A DNA stretch of 64,000 nucleotides from NCBI GenBank assembly GCA_008921705.1, contig VFFE01007649.1, positions 1,025,548 to 1,089,547 of the forward strand, written 5' to 3'. The notes beneath the pieces were generated by a model. That model had not been told where the DNA came from. It searched no databases and was given only the letters and a program-made list of their open reading frames with translations. The stretch's first letter is position 1. Each line of letters starts with the position of its first letter. Positions 57,928-64,000 of this stretch are shown piece by piece. Source of the DNA: Burhinus oedicnemus (Eukaryota; Chordata; Aves; Charadriiformes; Burhinidae). A program made the translations under genes and the position numbers.

Positions 57928-60900
57928 CATGAGTTTAATTTGCCTCAAGGGGTAAAATAAAGGTTCACCAATGAAAGCCAGTAATACAGACTTTTCGTTG
58001 ACTTCAAAGATTTTAAAGGTCAGGCTTTGGCAACCAAACAAACCAAGTCTTTGAACATGGGAATAGGTTAGTTGGCTTTACAGTAGCCTGTCATATGCTT
58101 AAATACAAATAAATATGTGAGAGGTCTATTATCTTAGGAATGATAGCTGTACAGACCTTTGAAAAAAACACTACCCTATTCTCCTTCACTGAAGAAGGTG
58201 ATTGTCAGAATGTCAGTGCAGCTAGTGAGAATTCAGAGGAGTTCCTCTCTACAAGAAGAGGACCAATGTTTCATTTCAGTCTGGTGTCCATCTTACTAAT
58301 TCAATGGCTGACATTTGCTAATGTTTACAAAGTCCAGAAAACATGAAACGCTTTTCTTATTTAATTCAAAGTATTAATTTCATCAGGTCATCCACATGCA
58401 ATAAAATAGGTGAGATAAAAGACAATAATACTTATTGAAATACACTGTACTTTGTTTCTGACTTCATTCAATCAGTCCAATTAAACATAGAACAGAAAAT
58501 ACCCACTCTGAATTTTTTTAAGAATAGATGATGAGGTAATCTGCTGGAAGTAGAGAAATAATTTTGTGCCAATATTACTGCTTTTCTGTATTCATCTGCC
58601 AATTTAGTATATTCCTGCTGTTTCTGCACTGAACTGCATAGAGAGAGACTGAAAAATCTGAAGGGGCTTAAATTTCATCCACATCAATATGGATTAATAT
58701 TAAACTGTAGTTTTAAAATTTAGAAGAAATTTACTAATGGCTATTTTACTTGTGCCTTAAGTTAACACAGGAATCTTAGTTCATTGCTGGAAAGTTAAAT
58801 TTCTTTGAAATTATCAGAAACAGAGAGACAATAAGAAATAACAAACACAGTAACAAAGATAAGATAAACAAAGATAAACTCTTAGAAACATTTTTGTGAT
58901 GCGGTTTTCTAGACTGAGTTTAAGCATTCCCAAAGTAGTCTTACAACTGAGAAGAAATGTTCAAAAACATTTGTAACCATCAGCAAGTAGAAAAGAAGCT
59001 GAAAAACAGTCAAAATGGGTAAAATGTCTCCTGCTACTTGAGAACAGGCTTTTCAACTGGAATAATAGTCAGATGCTAACTGAATATTCACAGTATTTAA
59101 ATCCTTTCTGCTTGAACACAAGCAACAGGAGGTCAAGACTAATCTCCAGGACAACTTGATATTTTTAATGTATTTTTATAAATCAAATTAATAGAAGACT
59201 TTTCTACCAGTGATGAAAACAGCCTCTGTCAAGTAGTAACTGTAGATGCCCAGGTACACTAAAGTTTTCTTCCTCTTTTCCATTATACCTCAATGTTATC
59301 TTCCCTAGCAGTTTATCAGGATCGATACACTTCACAGGAAGCACAAGTATGGAGACGAAAGCAAAAACCTGTTGGAATTACTCTAATTTTTTGTAATTGT
59401 GACAACCAAAACGTGGATAAACGTCAGTTCTACTGTCAGAGTTTTTGTGAGCTATTCTTCAATATCACAACACAGTGGAGGACTTCAGTGCTGAGACATT
59501 GAATCCCTCAGCTGTCTTGCTGTAGTTACTGCAAGCTTCTCAGATCAGTTCTGCCTGTACATCCCTAGCATGTCCTACAGTTGGCATTGCTAGGGTAGTG
59601 TCAGACTTCACAACTTTTTCTCTCATGAATTCTGTCACCAGAGGACTGTTTAAGAGTGGACTGTCTACTGAAATGCCCTTGAGAACAACTAAATTCAGTT
59701 GCTGTTATAGGCAGAAATTTTCATCATCCTTCTCTCAATGTTTGTAGCTGAACATAGACACATACTTCAAACAGCCTTTACGCCAAGCCAGTTGTCAATA
59801 CAAATAGACCAAAGGTATCTTTAGATATGATGTACTTGTCTCCAGTTTGTTTGGGAGACAGAGAGGATGAGCCCACAAAAAGAAAAGAACTTATGCTTCT
59901 CTGTCTCTTCTAATTTCTGTCTTAGTCCTCAAACATCCATGCTTGGCAAATTACCATTTGGATTTTTGTCAGTTGGAAGAGGCTACATGAAGCTGCATAA
60001 TGCACATAAAAGTCACATTTTGTATGCAGGAAATGATAATATTTTGGAATTTATTCAGATTTCATTTGGATTTAGATCCAAATACAAAGAAATAATGAAT
60101 TATATTATGAAAATAGTCTATTGATTTAAGTTTCCCTTTACATCAAACACAAAACACAGTGCTACTTATTAATTTTTATTTGGCAGACTTCCACCCAGAG
60201 TGTGAAACAGTCAATGTGAGGAAGAGAGCAGTACTGCTTCTTTAGCACAACTGCATGTACTTAGAAATACATTTTCATTGGCTTTACATTAGATTTGGAC
60301 ACAATGGTGCAAAGCTACTGCCAGAGCAGACTGAATAACAGCACGCTCAGTTGATGAGATATGTCAATTACAGAATCAATTTTTCTGTCATTATGACTCC
60401 ACTGGTGACCGTTAGGTGTGCTGGTTTTGGGGTTTAAGTATTCCATAGGGTGATTAATCAAAATAAGTGATACCTGACCTATGATTAAAAATTAATTAAA
60501 ATTAAGAATATTAATTACACTTCCTCCAAAAGTGAAGACATACTAATAGGTGAAGTAATAAACAGTACTGAATACATTCTTGACCTACAATTGCTCTTTG
60601 CATGCTTTTGGATATCATCTTATTTAGACCACCTAAACAACACTCAGTGCAATTCTATGAGGGAGCATGGGGTACAATTAAAAAAAGTGGTCATGGATGG
60701 CAAGAGTATAAAGTTATTCTGCAAATGCAGTATGACAAAGAAAATATCAAAGAATTGGCAAGAGACAAATGCTAATCTAAACAGAGAAGAGTAATGAGGT
60801 AAGGGAAATACATCTCGTAGAAGAATCATTTCTGAAGGAAAGAAAAAGCAAAGAATCATTCTATTGAGATTTGACTACATCAGGGAACTGTGTGAGATAT

Positions 60901-63900
60901 GAGATTATTAGGTACAAAGACGGTAGAAAGGACAAACAACGGGAGGAGGAATGATAATCTCTAAAGAAATAAATGACTTATTCACCAACCTGACTGAAAC
61001 CTGGCTGTTGGTATTCCTCAGAGCCCTATTCCAGGAAATATAGTGTTTGCTGTTCACAGTAATTTCTCAGCCAAAACTTGATTTCACTGCTTTGCTTAAG
61101 CATTTTTCATCATTTATTTAACATCTCCTAGTCTCAGCCACCTTTTCTTTGAATAACTAGTCAACATGATCCAAACAATAGATTGGAAATCTGAAAGCAT
61201 TTTATGTACACTGTAAAATACGTATTTCACTGGAATAAATGAAAGAAATTAAAACTGGCTAAACAACAGGAAAATATCCTTGGCTTAGACAGTAAAGTCT
61301 TTTAAAGAAATACTTTCATTAAAGTTACTTAGATCACTGACTATCTCAAAGGTGTGTTTGTACCAATTTAAGACTGATACTGCAGTAATATGGTAAGTCA
61401 AGACAACTCGTGAATAATGTTTAAAGGTCAGACCATGTTTTCTCAATGTTCAGTAGTAAAAAATGTGTATGTAGCAATATGATCTATTCTAGGTACAGTG
61501 GGTAGTTCTCCGTAAAGCTCAAAGCCTCACAAATTTCAAGGAGCTCAACATTCTTAAGCCCCAGTTACCTAACAGGGCACATGCTTTGGGCACAGTAACC
61601 AGACCTCTGGCAGTATGGACCTTCTTACAATATGGATAAGATCGAAACTGTCTGAGATGGGGCTTTCTTGGGGGCTCATCTGAAACCATGGAACAGTTGC
61701 TCCTAGACAGTCAGTCCACCACAAAAAGTGAAGTACAAGGTGCTGTCCTATGGCCTGTCTTCTCCACGGTAAACACAGATTATTGTGATCACTTTGCTTG
61801 TTCTCTCACCCTCCTCTTCCTCATCCTCTGATTATCATAAAAATGAATAAGTAAATGACAGCTTGTATGAAAGCACAGAAGAATATGAATGTATGTATGG
61901 AGAAACTTTCAGTGTTTTGGACTTTCAAAAGTTCTGAAAAACTGAAAATACTAGTTTGGACTTTCAAAAGTCCTGAAAAAACTAAGAATACTAGTGGGCG
62001 TGCGTGTGGAGGAAAGATACCTACACAAGCTGTAAAATATGCCTCTTTCAAACATGATTTTTATGAGTTCATTAGTGTCTGCAGCTTGGGTGATATATGC
62101 TGTTGATACCTCTGGGCATCAGTGACAGAGATTTAGACATCTAAATACAGAAGAACTTCAGGCTCCAACTTTGAATGTTGGATCGGGTACCACGTTAAGA
62201 TATATGAGACTTTCTGGGCTACAGAAAAAAAACGTTAATGAAGAATCAGTAATGTTTCACTATACATTCTCCAAGAAATGAATTTTTCTTACTGTTATGT
62301 TACAGAACTGTAAACCTTTTGTTAATGGCTAAACAAAGAGCCATAGATAGTTCTGGCAGAAATAAAGCTAATAGCAGTCTTTGTGTGCCACACATAGTAC
62401 TTTGTAGACTGAAAACACAAAATATCCAGTGGATCTGCTAAACTTATAGAAAAAACACAGTGTAAGAGACATTCACAGTATGAACATAACATCTAATGCT
62501 TATTTACTTACACTATAATGAGAAAGTTCCCAACCAGCTGGTGTGACCAAGCCTCAGCAGCCATCAGTGACATGACTGGAAATTGATGGGGCTTTTGCTC
62601 GCTGGAAACAGAAAAACTAAACAGAAATAAAACAATCCTCCAAATTTAGTTGAATGGAACATATCCCTCAATTGACTCTTACATGCCAGAAGAAAACACA
62701 GAGCACTTTAAATAAACATAGCATGACTTCAATTTTTAAATAGACGTGTCATAAAAATAGTATATTGGCTTTTAAAGACATTTAAAGCATGAAAAAAAAA
62801 ACCCCTTTCTTGACACATATACATGTACTATAGTTCTACTTTCTATATTATCCACACTGTTTTCTAACCATGGTGGAAGTTGCAGCTACATTAAAACAAG
62901 AGTTGCAGCACGATCAGAATGCCATGTTATTTTTTTAGAACTTGTGGATATTTTTTGTTTGCTATGAATTGTTTTGCTTTTACTTTTGTTCAGAAGCAAA
63001 ATGAAAATATGCAGAGATTGTACTTTAGCTGCTCTGGCACTCAATTTAAGCATAGTCTTTTTCTGCCTTCATAGCTCACATGTGTAATATAACAGCCCAC
63101 TTGTTGCCTTCTCCATCCCTATATTTAAGAATACATAGAGATGCCTACTACTGCTTCTGAGTTCCCATATTTTAAAGCATTTAAAAGCTACTCTCACTTT
63201 CTACAATGGATTAAATCCCATTGGCAGTCATAAGCAAAAATAACTATCCCATATAGAAAGTTACACCTTTCAACCATCCTGAGACTTTTCCTTCCTAAGC
63301 CATTTAGAGACATGTGGTGCTGACATGTAAGTCTCATTTAACCTCTGTCTCAGCTATAAAGCTCTCACACTGGTGTGACTGCACATCATTTAGCCTAACT
63401 GGAAATAAAACCTTATGGTTTTGTTGCTGATGAAAACGGAGGTGATGTCTCTGATATGACTGTTATCAACCATAGATATACACTTGTTTATCTGATTGTA
63501 GCTACGCTGTCTAGAGCTTAAGTGCAAGAAGAAACTTCTTCCTGAGCGTTTTACAGAGTGATCTGAGGAAGGCAGACTGCACTGATTCCTGACAAAAACA
63601 ACACTAAGGTTTGTCTTCTTTTGTTAGTGTTCAAAAGGGGGTAGAGCTAGTCCCTGGAGCCCAGGTAACCTGTGGCAACTTATCTCAAAGACTTTTGTGC
63701 TCATTAATAAAAGTTAGCTTCTCTAAAGAGTATACTAAGTTACAGAAGGCTTCTTAGAAAAATCTGAAAGAGAAGCGACAGGATGTTGAAACACATGGAG
63801 AAAGCAAATCCATAGCAAGGATAGTTACAGTACAAGTTGAAAGATGGTTTAGTAAGAGGGGAGGACCCAATGAGTTGCAGATTTATGTAGGACAGAGGCA

Positions 63901-64000
63901 GAGGTAGGATGATAGAAATGGCAAAGCAAAGGTTGAGTTATTTCCCTCAGAGAAAAAAAACCCACCACAACATGGCTCCTTTTTTCTTTTCTTTTTTTTT
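57928..64000. other. AT-rich unique sequence, no gene recognised
   Basis: No gene is recognised. It contains a possible LINE endonuclease scrap near 60.95-61.03 kb, a GC-richer patch at 61.49-61.74 kb, and a 39-bp tandem duplication at 61.92 kb. Open frames are below 86 codons. The window ends inside a T-rich run (63980-64000). Confidence 0.5.
61917..61995. repeat. 39/40-bp tandem duplication, two copies
   Basis: The unit beginning TTGGACTTTCAAAAG and ending ATACTAGT occupies 61917-61955 and again 61956-61995. A T/C change, one inserted A and a few other differences separate the two copies. It is a clean head-to-tail duplication. Confidence 0.92.

Noticed and set aside
63515..63560. AGAAGAAACTTCTTCCTGAG resembling a CR1 3' block
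   Set aside because: The match is limited to about 15 bases and neighbouring CR1 words are missing. Probably chance.
1..64000. CRISPR arrays, operons, ribosome-binding sites, tRNA or rRNA genes
   Set aside because: No regularly spaced repeat-spacer arrays, no cloverleaf-like A/B box pairs and no rRNA words were seen. The sequence is clearly vertebrate nuclear DNA.

Overview
The window looks like nuclear DNA from a bird. It is AT-rich, has no compact gene organisation, and carries the avian signature: several 5'-truncated CR1 LINE copies ending in the ATTCTATGATTC-type 3' terminus, retroviral LTRs, very old CR1/L3-like and MIR-like relics, and low-complexity T/G and poly-A tracts. The LTR complement suggests a neognath, probably neoavian, bird; this rests on memory of such repeats and not on a search. 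I find no host protein-coding exon, tRNA or rRNA. The translated open frames are short and low in complexity, or they are sense or antisense pieces of CR1. The window is best read as intergenic DNA (a gene desert) or the inside of a very large intron.

Layout. 1-11,620: unique AT-rich sequence with a T/G-rich tract near 5.0 kb and a 102-bp tandem duplication near 10.4 kb. 11.62-11.79 kb: a short CR1 3' end (minus). 15.49-16.58 kb and 22.0-23.2 kb: two heavily decayed CR1/L3-type fragments (minus), with a MIR-like SINE relic just after the second at 23.6 kb. 25.6-30.4 kb: a cluster of three CR1 copies (plus, minus, plus), the first with a long reverse-transcriptase fragment. 30.4-40.3 kb: mostly unique sequence with a polypurine tract, a diverged 480-bp-spaced duplication containing a 20-N assembly gap, and a long T/G pentanucleotide tract. 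40.30-40.98 kb: a solo LTR (minus). 41.85-44.15 kb: the best preserved CR1 (minus), spanning the end of the endonuclease, the linker, the reverse transcriptase and the 3' UTR. 45.68-46.20 kb: a second solo LTR (minus) with an unexplained flank. 46.6-64 kb: mostly unique AT-rich DNA with a candidate third LTR at 57.54-57.93 kb, a 39-bp tandem duplication at 61.9 kb, and a few GC-richer patches.

Nothing here works together as a pathway. The functional history is that of retrotransposons copied in, truncated and decaying at different ages. Both longer CR1 copies carry a changed residue in the reverse-transcriptase active-site motif plus frameshifts, so neither is competent. No convincing new biological system was found. 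The points most worth a second look are the buried ancient repeats, the 480-bp duplication around the gap, and the LTR candidates.
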